Assembly: GCA_036504895.1 (NCBI GenBank)
Contig: DASXUJ010000121.1
Span: forward strand, 1 to 64,000
Direction of reading: 5' to 3'
Source of the DNA: Syntrophorhabdaceae bacterium
GTDB taxonomy: Bacteria > Desulfobacterota > Syntrophorhabdia > Syntrophorhabdales > Syntrophorhabdaceae
Length of the DNA: 64,000 nucleotides
Part shown: in pieces, positions 35,163 to 44,260 of the stretch
Position numbering within the stretch: position 1 is the first letter of the stretch
Layout: each line of letters begins with the position of its first letter
Program-made: the position numbers and the translations under genes
Notes under the pieces: generated by a model
The model's input: only the letters and a program-made list of their open reading frames with translations
What the model was told of the DNA's origin: nothing
Database searches by the model: none

Positions 35163-35425
35163 GCCGCGCCTCCTCAGGATATTCTGTTTCCGCTCCAGTC
35201 TCTTCACCGGATTCTGATCGGAAGCTAAGACTGTCGATCCCCAATGTCAATTGTGCCCGGAGCTGCGTTTCGAGCGCCCTACGCCGTATTGTACAGGCCT
35301 CTCCCGGGCAGCAAAGGCGAAAGAGGCACACGGGCCGGTCGGGTCGGGCCGGACCAAAGGCAAGATAGTACTGAAAGCGAGGGATCAAAAGACCTTCTAT
35401 CCGGATGTTCCCGGTCCCTGCCCGC

Positions 35426-37345
35426 CTACAGTTTCTGCCATTGATAATCTCTCGTGACAGGTTTCTTCTTCTTTACGAGGGTCCCCCAGTTATCATGAAT
35501 TTGGACTACGGCGGTCTTCATTGCAGTGATGAAGCTATTCCAATATGCCTCGTAGGTGGTATTGTGCACGAGGTAGGGGGTGAGAATGCAGGAGCGAAGG
35601 ACAAAGACGCTTCCCGTTCTGTTCCATTCATCTCTTCCCATGCCCAGCTTGTCGAGAAAAGAAACGGGGGTATCGCCATATTCCTCCCTTGTCAGGTCGG
35701 TTTTGGAGGTGATGAATTCGTTCGTGTACACGGGACCCGATTTATAGGAGCACTTCTCATAAATCGCCTGGTTCAGGTTATTCATCTCTTCGAGACTCGG
35801 ATTTCCTTTTTCATGGACTGCATAGTCGACGATGTTGATGTCCGGAGCGGCGAGGGCTATGATCTCAAATTCCCTGTGGTCGACCGTAAAGGCGCCATGG
35901 GATTCGAGGGAGCGATAAAACCGATAGGCGCCTTCGATACTGTGCCCGATAATGCGTCCGTAGCCCTTGATATTGAGAGGGACGACCCGGTGGGCCATCC
36001 AGACGGCAGCCACCGCCGCACCCGCTTTCGAGCCCTCCATGATATAGCTTCCCAGGAGCATAGGGTTGGCGTCATCTTTTTCGAAGACGTAGGCGGCGAA
36101 ATAGGAGATGATCTCTATCACGCGGCGGTCCCTGGCCACGATTGCACCCGCTGCATAGGGGACATACCCGAGCTTATGGGGATCGACCGTTATGGAGTCC
36201 GCCTCGCTCATCGCCTTGAAGGCTTCATAGACACTCACATTGAGCCATTCGGTATCGTGGTGCAGCACGCCCTGCCGGGCCTGTTGCCTGCCGACCTCCG
36301 CATACTCCATGAACCGCATTTCCTCATCGAGGAAAAGGGAACGGGCATAGCCCCCATAGGCCGCATCGATGTGGAGATAGAACGATACCCCCTGGTTCTC
36401 ATACCTGTCCCTCAACCTCACGATTTCATGGACCTCATCCACCGCGCCCTCTTCCGTGGTGCCTACCACGGCGACCACCGCGAGAATTGGTATTTTTTGC
36501 GCGATAAGGGAATCGATCTGACTCTTCAGGGCTTTTATGTCCATACGGTAGGTCGGTCCCACGGGAATAGAGATAAGGTTCTCCTGCCCTATGCCCAGGA
36601 TGTCGGCAGCCTTTGTCCAGGAGTAGTGTTTTGATTGGGGAACGAGTATCTTGCCCGGCGCCTTTCCTTTCATGCCCACGCCGCGCACGCATCGTTGCCG
36701 CACTTCCTCAAATAGACCCGATGCCTTGACCACATCGATCAAATCGAGGACCCGGGCGGTGGGAAGGTTGGATAGCTGCCAGTCATCGAGACCCGCCACA
36801 AGCTCGGGTTTCACCGCCTTGACCGCGGCAGGTATCGATTTCAGATTGCGTGCCATCCAAAGCCCCTCGTAATTCGCCACGGTCCCGCCTGACGTGATGT
36901 GGCCCCAGGATTTTTGAGGATCGAAGCCCATGAGCCCCGCCAGCTGCCGTCCCACCTCTATCTCCAGGGCAGTCGTCGCCGGGGAGGCTTCAAAGGCACA
37001 GTTATTCGGATTATAAAGAAGGGTCAGCATAAAACCGAGGTTGGCCGCCATGAGGGTATCGCTTGCCATGTGGCCCAGGTAGCGGGGAGAAAACCATGGC
37101 ACGGATGAGAGCTGCAGGTTTCCCGCCAGTTCGATGAGGGCTTCCCGGGTCCTCTGCCGGGTGGCGAGGAAATCGTCTCCCTCTTGTTCCTGGGCAGTCA
37201 CGATGAGCAAATCTTCCGGGTGGAAATAACGGCGCCACTCCGCATAATCGTCCATGAGGAAATTGAGCATTTCCTTGAAAAAGACATAATTTTCCGATTT
37301 CGGCCCCAGAAACAGGGCATTCACGTTTATCCGCTCATCATCCAT
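35426..37345 (-). CDS. Group II PLP-dependent decarboxylase, tyrosine-decarboxylase-like
   Basis: 639 residues, close in length and motif order to the bacterial tyrosine decarboxylase of Enterococcus. Seen: NVNALFLGPKSENYVFF at the start, SVPWFSPRYLGHMASDTLMA, EASPATTALEIEVG, WGHITSGGTVANYEGLW, PLP region HIDAAYGGYARSL and the PLP-lysine in SITVDPHKLGYVPYAAGA. Such enzymes release CO2 from aromatic or acidic amino acids using a Schiff base on that lysine. Tyrosine as substrate is inferred from overall similarity; glutamate or aspartate remain possible. No adjacent antiporter, which in lactic bacteria accompanies the enzyme. ATG at 37345 with weak GAGGGG. Confidence 0.85.
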   Translation of the reverse strand: MDDERINVNALFLGPKSENYVFFKEMLNFLMDDYAEWRRYFHPEDLLIVTAQEQEGDDFLATRQRTREALIELAGNLQLSSVPWFSPRYLGHMASDTLMAANLGFMLTLLYNPNNCAFEASPATTALEIEVGRQLAGLMGFDPQKSWGHITSGGTVANYEGLWMARNLKSIPAAVKAVKPELVAGLDDWQLSNLPTARVLDLIDVVKASGLFEEVRQRCVRGVGMKGKAPGKILVPQSKHYSWTKAADILGIGQENLISIPVGPTYRMDIKALKSQIDSLIAQKIPILAVVAVVGTTEEGAVDEVHEIVRLRDRYENQGVSFYLHIDAAYGGYARSLFLDEEMRFMEYAEVGRQQARQGVLHHDTEWLNVSVYEAFKAMSEADSITVDPHKLGYVPYAAGAIVARDRRVIEIISYFAAYVFEKDDANPMLLGSYIMEGSKAGAAVAAVWMAHRVVPLNIKGYGRIIGHSIEGAYRFYRSLESHGAFTVDHREFEIIALAAPDINIVDYAVHEKGNPSLEEMNNLNQAIYEKCSYKSGPVYTNEFITSKTDLTREEYGDTPVSFLDKLGMGRDEWNRTGSVFVLRSCILTPYLVHNTTYEAYWNSFITAMKTAVVQIHDNWGTLVKKKKPVTRDYQWQKL

Positions 37346-37531
37346 AATGTGTCACCCCTCAAGCATTCGATTCCTGTTCTTCTATCATATCTCGGTGTCT
37401 GCTTTCACTAAAGAAAGGGGTCGGTCCTTTGCCGCGGCAATGGAACACCGGGAAACAACCCTTTCGAAAATTGATGAAGTTTTTCCGTCCATGGCATAGA
37501 CTAATGAATGATTTTAGTCGGAATTTAATTT

Positions 37532-37762
37532 ATGGAAAAACAAAACCCCCACGACCCCCTTCACGGCATTACCCTTGAGGCGATGCTTACCACGCTGGTG
37601 GAATATTACGGGTGGAGCGAAATGGGCAGGATCATCAATATCCGGTGCTTCACCCATGATCCAAGTATCAAATCGAGCCTCACCTTTCTGAGGAGAACGC
37701 CTTGGGCCAGAAAGAAAGTCGAAGATTTATATCTGAGGCATAAGAAGAAAACTTCCTCTTAG
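37532..37762 (+). CDS. VF530 family (DUF2132) small DNA-binding-like protein
   Basis: 76 residues, [20 protein letters not shown] at the start, then [20 protein letters not shown] and [20 protein letters not shown]: an almost full match to the VF530 consensus as I know it. The structure known for Vibrio VF530 resembles DNA-binding folds; the function is not settled. AT-rich upstream (TTTAGTCGGAATTTAATTT) with no strong ribosome site. Stands alone. Confidence 0.88.
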   Translation: MEKQNPHDPLHGITLEAMLTTLVEYYGWSEMGRIINIRCFTHDPSIKSSLTFLRRTPWARKKVEDLYLRHKKKTSS

Positions 37763-38123
37763 GCCGCCCGCCTTGTTGCCCCCCGTAATCGCCGTATACT
37801 ACCTGGAAACAATCCGGCATACCCCAAAGGATGGATTTTGTTTCCTGCACTCAGCGACCAGTTCCGAATCCGCGACAGGCAAAGGCTTTTTGGCGCCCGG
37901 CACCGGTCTTGTGTCGCGGTGATCCCCCTGTCCCCTTGACAGTACCGGTGCCTCTGCTTTACGTAACAGTAGCGTTACAGGTTCTTGATACTCTCGCAAC
38001 ACCGTGGGTTCTTCACCCTTCAAAAGAGGGGACATTTAATGAATGAAGATCCACATTCTCTTGGAGGGCCAATCCGGGGCAGCGGTCATGAGATGAAGCA
38101 GGTAAAAAAAGAAGGAGGTTCAT
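37763..38123 (+). other. Upstream region of the MscS gene, no gene seen
   Basis: About 360 bp. Contains an imperfect inverted repeat GTAAC-N6-GTTAC near 37964-37979 and GC-rich pieces around 37895-37925. The half-sites resemble the metal-regulon box but spacing differs and no matching -10 follows, so it is not counted. Confidence 0.35.
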
Positions 38124-38963
38124 ATGGGCGAATGGATGGCGAGTTTTGACAAGTTTGCCACCTTTTATCTTATACCGGTCGGATGGAAGGTCCTTGGCGC
38201 AATTGTCCTGTGGATCATCGGCAGTTGGGCGATCAAGCTGATCGGAAATCTGTCGGGAAGAGGAATGAGGGCCCAGAAGCTGGACCCGACCCTTATTAAG
38301 TACTTCGAGGCCACGATCCGGGTCATATTACGGATCGTTCTCGTTATCGCCATCCTCGCCATATTCGGCATCCAGACTACTTCCTTCGTAGCCCTCCTCG
38401 CTGCGGCGGGTGTTGCCATCGGCATGGCGTGGGGCGGTCTCCTGGCCAACTTTGCAGCCGGAGCATTTTTGATCATTCTCAGGCCCTTTAAGGTCGGCGA
38501 CATGATCACCGGTGCGGGGGTTACGGGTGATGTGAAGGAGATAGGCCTATTTGCCACAACCATAGACACCGTGGATAACCTGCGCATTATCATCGGCAAC
38601 AACAAACTCCTTGGCGACAACATCGTCAACTATACGACCAATCCTTATCGACGGGTGGATCTCAAAGCCCAGCTTGCACACGGGGTAGACCCTTTCGAGG
38701 CAGCGGCAACTTTGCGGGAGCGGCTAAAACAGATCCCCAACGTAATTGCCGACCCTGCGCCCCACGTCGAAATCGTGGAGTTCAACCTCGCCGGCACGGT
38801 CCTCTCGGTCAGGCCCTTCTGTCATAACGCCAATTATTGGCAGGTCTTTTTCGATACCAACAAAGCGATCGCAGAAGTGGGCGCGGCCGCGGGGTATCCT
38901 CCTCCATGGACAAAACAGGTGATCTTTCACAAGCCCCTTGATCCGCAACCTGATCCGCAATAG
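38124..38963 (+). CDS. MscS-family small-conductance mechanosensitive channel
   Basis: 279 residues, similar in length to E. coli MscS (286). Three TM helices: VGWKVLGAIVLWIIGSWAIK, RVILRIVLVIAILAIFGI, and the pore-lining TM3 with AAAGVAIGMAWGGLLANFAAG, then the beta domain with RPFKVGDMITG, GDVKEIGLFATTI and IIGNNKLLGDNIVNYT, and the C-terminal alpha/beta domain ending PWTKQVIFHKPLDP. It opens under membrane tension to release solutes on hypo-osmotic shock. AAGGAGG lies six bases before the ATG. Confidence 0.95.
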   Translation: MGEWMASFDKFATFYLIPVGWKVLGAIVLWIIGSWAIKLIGNLSGRGMRAQKLDPTLIKYFEATIRVILRIVLVIAILAIFGIQTTSFVALLAAAGVAIGMAWGGLLANFAAGAFLIILRPFKVGDMITGAGVTGDVKEIGLFATTIDTVDNLRIIIGNNKLLGDNIVNYTTNPYRRVDLKAQLAHGVDPFEAAATLRERLKQIPNVIADPAPHVEIVEFNLAGTVLSVRPFCHNANYWQVFFDTNKAIAEVGAAAGYPPPWTKQVIFHKPLDPQPDPQ

Positions 38964-39260
38964 GAGGGCAAGAAGGGCGGGCGGATATGCCCCATCCATG
39001 GGGAGTGCGCCCGTCTGCTGCCTTGAGAACGGAGAGGAGGGGCGTGGATTGGATAGTCTCCCCGTCCCATAGATAATGTCGCCCAAAAGAATCTCTCTGC
39101 ACCTACAGGACTACCGATAAAATTGAAGTAAAGCTATAAATGAAAAGACCCCCGCCCGCAACTCCGTACTGGAATAGGAACAGGCTTTATGGTAGGTTAA
39201 GCAGGTTTATCGTGTCATTCAGTATTGGGGAAAGTCTATAGATCCCCGGGGGAGTTAGTG

Positions 39261-40538
39261 GTGCATTACGCGTGGGTCGTGGCTTTTACCGGTACCCTCG
39301 TTCTTATTCTGTCCCACGGTTTCGGAAGGATGTCTTATTCCGTCATACTCGGGAATATGAAGGAGGGGCTTGGCCTGTCCTATACTCAGATAGGGCTCAT
39401 AGGGACCGGCAACTTCATCGGCTATCTCTGCCTTGCAGTGATAGGCGGCTTTCTTGCGCCGCGGTTTGGTGCGAGGCGGGTCCTCTTCCTCTCTCTTCTC
39501 ATTCTCGGAATAAGTCTTTTTCTTACCGGCCTCTCCGATTCTTTCGCCTTTGCTTTTTTCACGAGACTGATCGCCGGGATGGGCAACGCCGGAAGCTATA
39601 TTCCCATGATGGCTCTGCCTGCAGCCTGGTTTGCCGCAAAAAAACGGGGTCTTGCCACGGGAATCGTCACCCTTGGGACCGGAACGGGCCTCTTCATCAC
39701 GGGCCTGATCCTCCCTCAATTCATCGTGCGGTACGGAAGCGACGGGTGGAGATATGCGTGGTGCCTTCTGGGGGCTTTTGTATTTGCAGGATCTTTTGTC
39801 TGTTACGGACTGCTCAGAGATAAGCCCGAAGAGAAAGGGCTCACCCTGTGCGGCGGGGGCGAGGAGGCGAAGATCGCCGCCGGGTCTACCCTCTTTTCGG
39901 TATGGAACGACGTGGTGAGGGAAAGGGAGATATGGAAACTGGGACTGGTCTATTTTATGTACGGTTTTTCTTACATCATCTATCTCACCTTTATTATCGC
40001 CTTTCTCACCGGGGAAGCAGGTCTGAGCGCGCAGGCGGCGGGAGGGATATTTGCAGTACTCGGCCTCTGTTCCATATTCTGCGGGATCGGCTGGGGCGGT
40101 TTATCCGACCTGATCGGACGGCGTCTCGCAGCGCTCTTCGCCTATCTCGTCCTTGCCTCGTCGAGTATTATACTTCTTTTATCCACTACCTTTTACGGTT
40201 ATTATCTCTCCGCCATCCTCTTCGGGCTTACCGCCTTTTCAATTCCTGTCATTATGGCGGCGGCAGTCGGCGATGTCCTCGGGGGAAGGCTCGCACCGGC
40301 GGGCCTCGGTCTCATCACACTTTTTTTCGGACTGGGTCAGGCCCTGGGCCCGGCAGTTGCCGGCTGGCTTAAGGATACGACCGGCGCCTTCACCTACGCC
40401 TTCATCTTCTCGGCATCGGTCGCAACTTTCGGAGCCTTTTCCTCTCTCATGCTCAAAAAAAGGGAGCCGAAGATCTCCGGCGCGATGAGCAGGGAGGAAG
40501 AGGAAGACCTTCGGGCTGCTTCCGGGGGAAGAAGGTGA
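39261..40538 (+). CDS. MFS transporter, YbfB/OFA-like
   Basis: About 425 residues, twelve TM helices. Start GTG at 39261 (GGGGGAG six bases upstream); a TTG at 39225 is possible. Seen: SHGFGRMSYSVILGNMKEGL, the MFS loop RFGARRVLFLSLL between TM2 and TM3, GMGNAGSYIPMMALPAAWFA, GLATGIVTLGTGTGLFITGL, second-half loop GGLSDLIGRRLAALFAYLV. The layout fits the YbfB/YjiJ or oxalate/formate-like groups, whose substrates are mostly unknown; I cannot name one. No neighbour suggests a pathway. Confidence 0.88.
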   Translation: MHYAWVVAFTGTLVLILSHGFGRMSYSVILGNMKEGLGLSYTQIGLIGTGNFIGYLCLAVIGGFLAPRFGARRVLFLSLLILGISLFLTGLSDSFAFAFFTRLIAGMGNAGSYIPMMALPAAWFAAKKRGLATGIVTLGTGTGLFITGLILPQFIVRYGSDGWRYAWCLLGAFVFAGSFVCYGLLRDKPEEKGLTLCGGGEEAKIAAGSTLFSVWNDVVREREIWKLGLVYFMYGFSYIIYLTFIIAFLTGEAGLSAQAAGGIFAVLGLCSIFCGIGWGGLSDLIGRRLAALFAYLVLASSSIILLLSTTFYGYYLSAILFGLTAFSIPVIMAAAVGDVLGGRLAPAGLGLITLFFGLGQALGPAVAGWLKDTTGAFTYAFIFSASVATFGAFSSLMLKKREPKISGAMSREEEEDLRAASGGRR

Positions 40539-40825
40539 AGGGCAGAAGGCAACCCGGCGCCTGCCGTCAAGTGACCCGCTACCCAGCAGGGCTTATGGTC
40601 GCCGGCTGCGAGAGAATCCCGGACACACTGAACAAGATCGGGGCGGCTCATAATGAATCTCCCCATTCGGGAAAAGAAGCATCCATTGAAAGCGCGGGCG
40701 GCCGCAATCCTTGACATGCCGGTGTCGGTCTGAAATAATAGCGACAGACCGCAAATTTTACGCGATTATGGGCCGGACGGCTATAATTCGCCCGGATCAT
40801 GGTATATTATAATTAAAAACGGGAA

Positions 40826-42418
40826 ATGGCATCCATGCGTCCTACAAATCCACTGGTAGATTCAACCCTCACGGACCTTTATCAGCTTACCATGGCATAC
40901 AGCTACTGGAAGGCAGGCAAAATGGACGACGAGGCGGTCTTTGACCTCTTTTTCAGACAAAACCCCTTCGGAGGCGAGTTTACCGTCTTTGCAGGTCTTG
41001 AAGAGGTAATCAATTTCGTCGCTTCCTTCGGATTTAATGATCAGCAGATCGACTATTTAAAAAACGGTCCTCTAAGGGGATGCGATGAGGAATTTTTCGA
41101 ATGGCTGAGGGCTCTCGACTGCTCGAAGGTCCGGATATATTCGCTGCAGGAGGGGACTCTCTGTTTTCCCGCCGAACCGCTCATAAGGGTCGAGGGACCG
41201 CTGGCAGTGGCCCAACTGCTCGAAACGACGATCCTCAACCTCATCAACTACCCGAGCCTCGAAACTACCCAGGCCGCACGGTTCAGATTGCTGGCGGGGT
41301 TCGACAAAAAACTGATAGAATTCGGGCTGAGGCGGGCCCAGGGTCCCGACGGGGGTGTATCGGCGTCACGATACAGTTACATCGGCGGCTTCGATGCCAC
41401 AAGTAATGTAAAAGCAGGGGAGCTTTTCGGCATCCCTGTCATGGGCACCCATGCCCATTCCTTCGTTCAGGCTTTTCAGGGCATTCATGAGCTCGCATTG
41501 ACCACCATAGTGGATAAAGACGGCAAGGAAAGAGAGTTCGTGGGCCGCGTGCGGGAGATCAGAAATAGTCTCGGATATAATGATACGAACGAAGGGGAGT
41601 TGGCGGCGTTCATCTCCTATGCCCAGGCTTTTCCCGCAAGATTTCTCGCTCTCGTCGACACTTATGACACCCGCAGGTCAGGCGTGCCTAATTTCATCTG
41701 TGTGGCCTCCGCTCTCAAGGAATTCGGGTATGAGCCTATTGGAGTGAGGATCGACTCCGAGGACCTCGCCTATGTATCAAAAGAGACGCGGAAGATGTTC
41801 CTTCAGGCAGCGCTCCGTCGAAATCAGGATTTTTCGGGGCTTACCATCACTGCGAGCAATGATATCAATGAATCGGCCATGACCCAGATGCAAAGACAGG
41901 GCCACGAGATCGATACCTTCGGGATCGGCACGAATCAGGTTACCTGCGAGGCGCAGCCTGCGTTGGGATGTGTCTATAAGCTCGTGATGATCGGTGAAAA
42001 TCCGAGGATAAAGCTTTCGAAAGGCAAGGTCACCATTCCCGGGCGGAAGGAGGTCTATCGCCTTATCGGCGCGGACAATACACCTCTGCTCGACGTAATC
42101 ATCAAAGTGGGAGATGAGGAGCCGGCCCCGGGAAAGAAATTTTTCTGCCGCCATCCCTTCGAGGAATCGAAAAGGGCCTATGTGGTGCCGACCGAGGTCC
42201 GCCCCCTGCACGATCTCTACTGGGACGGCGCCGTCGCACGGGAGCCCTCGAATATTCACGATACCCGTAATTACGTGATCACCCAGTTAAAAGAGTTCAG
42301 ACCGGACCATCTGAGGCCGGTCAACCCCACGCCCTTCAAGATCTCGGTCTCCGACGAGCTTTACAGTTTTATCCACGGGCTCTGGATGCAGGAAGCCCCG
42401 ATCGCGACATTGAGCTGA
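40826..42418 (+). CDS. pncB: Nicotinate phosphoribosyltransferase
   Basis: 530 residues. Makes nicotinate mononucleotide from nicotinate and PRPP with ATP, the salvage entry to NAD. Seen: TDLYQLTMAYSYWKAGKMDD at the start, FDLFFRQNPFGGEFTVFAGL, the phosphoribosyl region ASRYSYIGGFDATSNVKAGE, GTHAHSFVQAF, LVDTYDT, VRIDSEDLAYVSKETR and DTFGIGTNQVTCEAQPALG. The length and the motif GTHAHSF match the long NAPRT type also found in eukaryotes. ATG at 40826; MRPTNP three codons later is possible. Monocistronic. Confidence 0.94.
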   Translation: MASMRPTNPLVDSTLTDLYQLTMAYSYWKAGKMDDEAVFDLFFRQNPFGGEFTVFAGLEEVINFVASFGFNDQQIDYLKNGPLRGCDEEFFEWLRALDCSKVRIYSLQEGTLCFPAEPLIRVEGPLAVAQLLETTILNLINYPSLETTQAARFRLLAGFDKKLIEFGLRRAQGPDGGVSASRYSYIGGFDATSNVKAGELFGIPVMGTHAHSFVQAFQGIHELALTTIVDKDGKEREFVGRVREIRNSLGYNDTNEGELAAFISYAQAFPARFLALVDTYDTRRSGVPNFICVASALKEFGYEPIGVRIDSEDLAYVSKETRKMFLQAALRRNQDFSGLTITASNDINESAMTQMQRQGHEIDTFGIGTNQVTCEAQPALGCVYKLVMIGENPRIKLSKGKVTIPGRKEVYRLIGADNTPLLDVIIKVGDEEPAPGKKFFCRHPFEESKRAYVVPTEVRPLHDLYWDGAVAREPSNIHDTRNYVITQLKEFRPDHLRPVNPTPFKISVSDELYSFIHGLWMQEAPIATLS

Positions 42419-42477
42419 TCTCCTTATCTAACTTGCCGGTATTTAATGCTTTTATTGCATACTGTGACGGAAAACAC

Positions 42478-42506
42478 TTGACATCCATGCCCGATGGCGA
42501 TTAATT
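42478..42506 (+). promoter_or_regulatory. Sigma70-type promoter of NlpC/P60 gene
   Basis: TTGACA (42478-42483), 17 bases, TTAATT (42501-42506). The -35 is perfect, the -10 weak. The predicted RNA start is only a few bases before the ATG at 42519, so the transcript may be nearly leaderless. Confidence 0.5.
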
Positions 42507-42518
42507 AAAAGTCTACGT

Positions 42519-43106
42519 ATGAAGAGCTCGATCCTCATAGCGGCCGTGTGCGCCTTCGTCCTTACAGGAACAGTGAGCTACGCCAACATTTATGGGTATC
42601 AGGATGAGCGGGGCATCTTTCACTTTACCAATGTGGCCCCCGTGAACAAGAAATACCGCACCGTCGTCTATACGGGAACGCAGTACAAGGGCTCCCTCAT
42701 GGCCCCCCGCCCCGCTCAGCTTATGAGCGGGGACCGGAAAGAGCTGATCGGGGTCGCGAAGACGTACCTGGGGACGCCTTATAAGCTGGGAGGCAACTTT
42801 TCGACAGGCATCGATTGCTCCGGTTTCGTGAAGCAGGTCTTTTCCGCTTTCTCCGTCTCTTTGCCGAGGACCGCGCGGCAGCAATACCACGAAGGGACCA
42901 GGGTCGATAAGGATGACCTTCTCGCCGGGGACCTGGTTTTCTTCCGCAGCGAGAAGAGCGCCGACCCGGCGCATGTGGGAATATTCATCGATCAGGACCG
43001 GTTCATTCACGCCACCACCCGTAACGGAGGCGGCGTGAGAATAGATTCCCTCGCCGATAATTACTACCGGCGCACCTTCATGGGCGCGTCGCGACTCCTG
43101 CAATAA
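42519..43106 (+). CDS. Exported NlpC/P60 peptidase with DUF4124-like N-terminus
   Basis: 195 residues: signal peptide (MKSSILIAAVCAFVLTGTVS), a short DUF4124-type segment (NIYGYQDERGIFHFTNVAP, residues about 24-42) and an NlpC/P60 domain (about 75-190). Catalytic Cys in GIDCSGFVKQVF, His in ADPAHVGIFID, third polar residue in FIHATT. These enzymes cut peptidoglycan stem peptides in the periplasm. No ribosome site is obvious. Stands between pncB and the PhzF gene, all rightward, but with its own promoter. Confidence 0.92.
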   Translation: MKSSILIAAVCAFVLTGTVSYANIYGYQDERGIFHFTNVAPVNKKYRTVVYTGTQYKGSLMAPRPAQLMSGDRKELIGVAKTYLGTPYKLGGNFSTGIDCSGFVKQVFSAFSVSLPRTARQQYHEGTRVDKDDLLAGDLVFFRSEKSADPAHVGIFIDQDRFIHATTRNGGGVRIDSLADNYYRRTFMGASRLLQ

Positions 43107-43163
43107 GGGTCCGCCATGATCCGTCCTGTCGACGGAGCTTTCGGAAGTCCCGGAGGACGAACG

Positions 43164-43949
43164 ATGAAAATTGATTTTTTTCAGGTAGATGCCTTTACAC
43201 GACAAGTTTTTGGAGGCAACCCCGCAGCGGTCTGTATTCTGGACTCATGGTGTGAGGATGGCCTCCTCCAGCACATCGCATCGGAGCATAACCTTTCAGA
43301 AACTGCCTTTCTCGTGCCCATCTCTAAGGGGCGATACGGTCTCAGGTGGTTTACCCCGGCCATGGAAGTCGATCTGTGCGGCCACGCCACCCTTGCGAGT
43401 GCGTTCGTAGTTTTTTCTTTTCTCGAAAGCGCCCTCTCTTCCGTCTATTTTGAAACCGCGAGCGGTAGTCTTACAGTAGTCAGGGCGGGGGATTTGTTCT
43501 CCATGGACTTCCCCTCGCGGCCGCCTGCTTCGGCAAAAGGGGTCCCCCTTTTATGCGAAGCCCTGGGAGCAGCCCCTGACGAAGTGTGGAAGGCGCGCGA
43601 CTTTATGGCCGTCTTCAGCGAGGAATCGATAATAAGGAAGATGAAGCCTGATTTCAGCCGTCTTGGCGAGATTACCGATACCCTCGGCATTATCGTGACC
43701 GCACCGGGAGAAAGGTGTGATTTCGTCTCCCGGTTCTTCGCTCCGAAGGTAGGAGTGAATGAAGACCCCGTTACGGGCTCCGCCCACAGCACCCTGATTC
43801 CTTATTGGGGGCAACGTTTTAATAAGAAGGACCTCCATGCCCTGCAGCTCTCCGCCAGGGGAGGAGAGCTTTTCTGCGAGAACCGGGGCGAACGGGTGGG
43901 CATAGCGGGTCATGCGGTGCTGTACGCGAAGGGGCATATTTTTCTGTAA
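43164..43949 (+). CDS. PhzF-family isomerase/epimerase-fold protein
   Basis: 261 residues with the two-lobed diaminopimelate-epimerase-like fold: VDAFTRQVFGGNPAAVCIL, NLSETAFLVP with the catalytic Glu, WFTPAMEVDLCGHATLASAF, and second lobe VGVNEDPVTGSAHSTLIPYW, ending ARGGELFCENRGERVGIAG. PhzF isomerises a phenazine precursor; most homologues have no known substrate. Start at 43164 (MKIDFFQ) with GGAGG seven bases upstream. A degraded second copy of its last 30 codons lies at 46749, after the repeat-protein gene. Confidence 0.93.
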   Translation: MKIDFFQVDAFTRQVFGGNPAAVCILDSWCEDGLLQHIASEHNLSETAFLVPISKGRYGLRWFTPAMEVDLCGHATLASAFVVFSFLESALSSVYFETASGSLTVVRAGDLFSMDFPSRPPASAKGVPLLCEALGAAPDEVWKARDFMAVFSEESIIRKMKPDFSRLGEITDTLGIIVTAPGERCDFVSRFFAPKVGVNEDPVTGSAHSTLIPYWGQRFNKKDLHALQLSARGGELFCENRGERVGIAGHAVLYAKGHIFL

Positions 43950-44260
43950 TCGGTTTGATCTTGCCCCATGGTTTGCCCCGCCTGAGCCTACATAAATTTC
44001 GGTACACCAAGCCGCAAGGGCGGCAGGCCTCACGATCAGAGAAGGCCTGCCGGGGTGAGGGCAATTTCGTATATTCTAAGACAATCAGGCGCGATTGGAA
44101 CAGTTCCGTCAGCTTAAATCCCCTCTGTCTCAATTTTATGTTGACATATTCGGGCGCCATGGGATATCACTTCAAAAAGATGTACTGAACCGGACTTCTC
44201 ATCATCAACTAAGCCATGCATCGAAGGGGCCGTTCCGCCGGTCCTGAGGAGAGAATAACT
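43950..44260 (+). other. Intergenic stretch with hairpin
   Basis: About 310 bp. GGCAGGCCT (44022-44030) pairs with AGGCCTGCC (44043-44051), a 9-bp stem with a 12-base loop, 72 bases after the PhzF stop and possibly its terminator, without a U-run. TTGACA at 44142-44147 may be the -35 of the next gene; the -10 is unclear. Confidence 0.45.

Noticed and set aside
37964-37985. GTAAC/GTTAC inverted repeat upstream of the MscS gene as a seventh regulon box
   Set aside because: Spacer is six bases, half-sites differ, and no -10 at the required 22-base distance follows.
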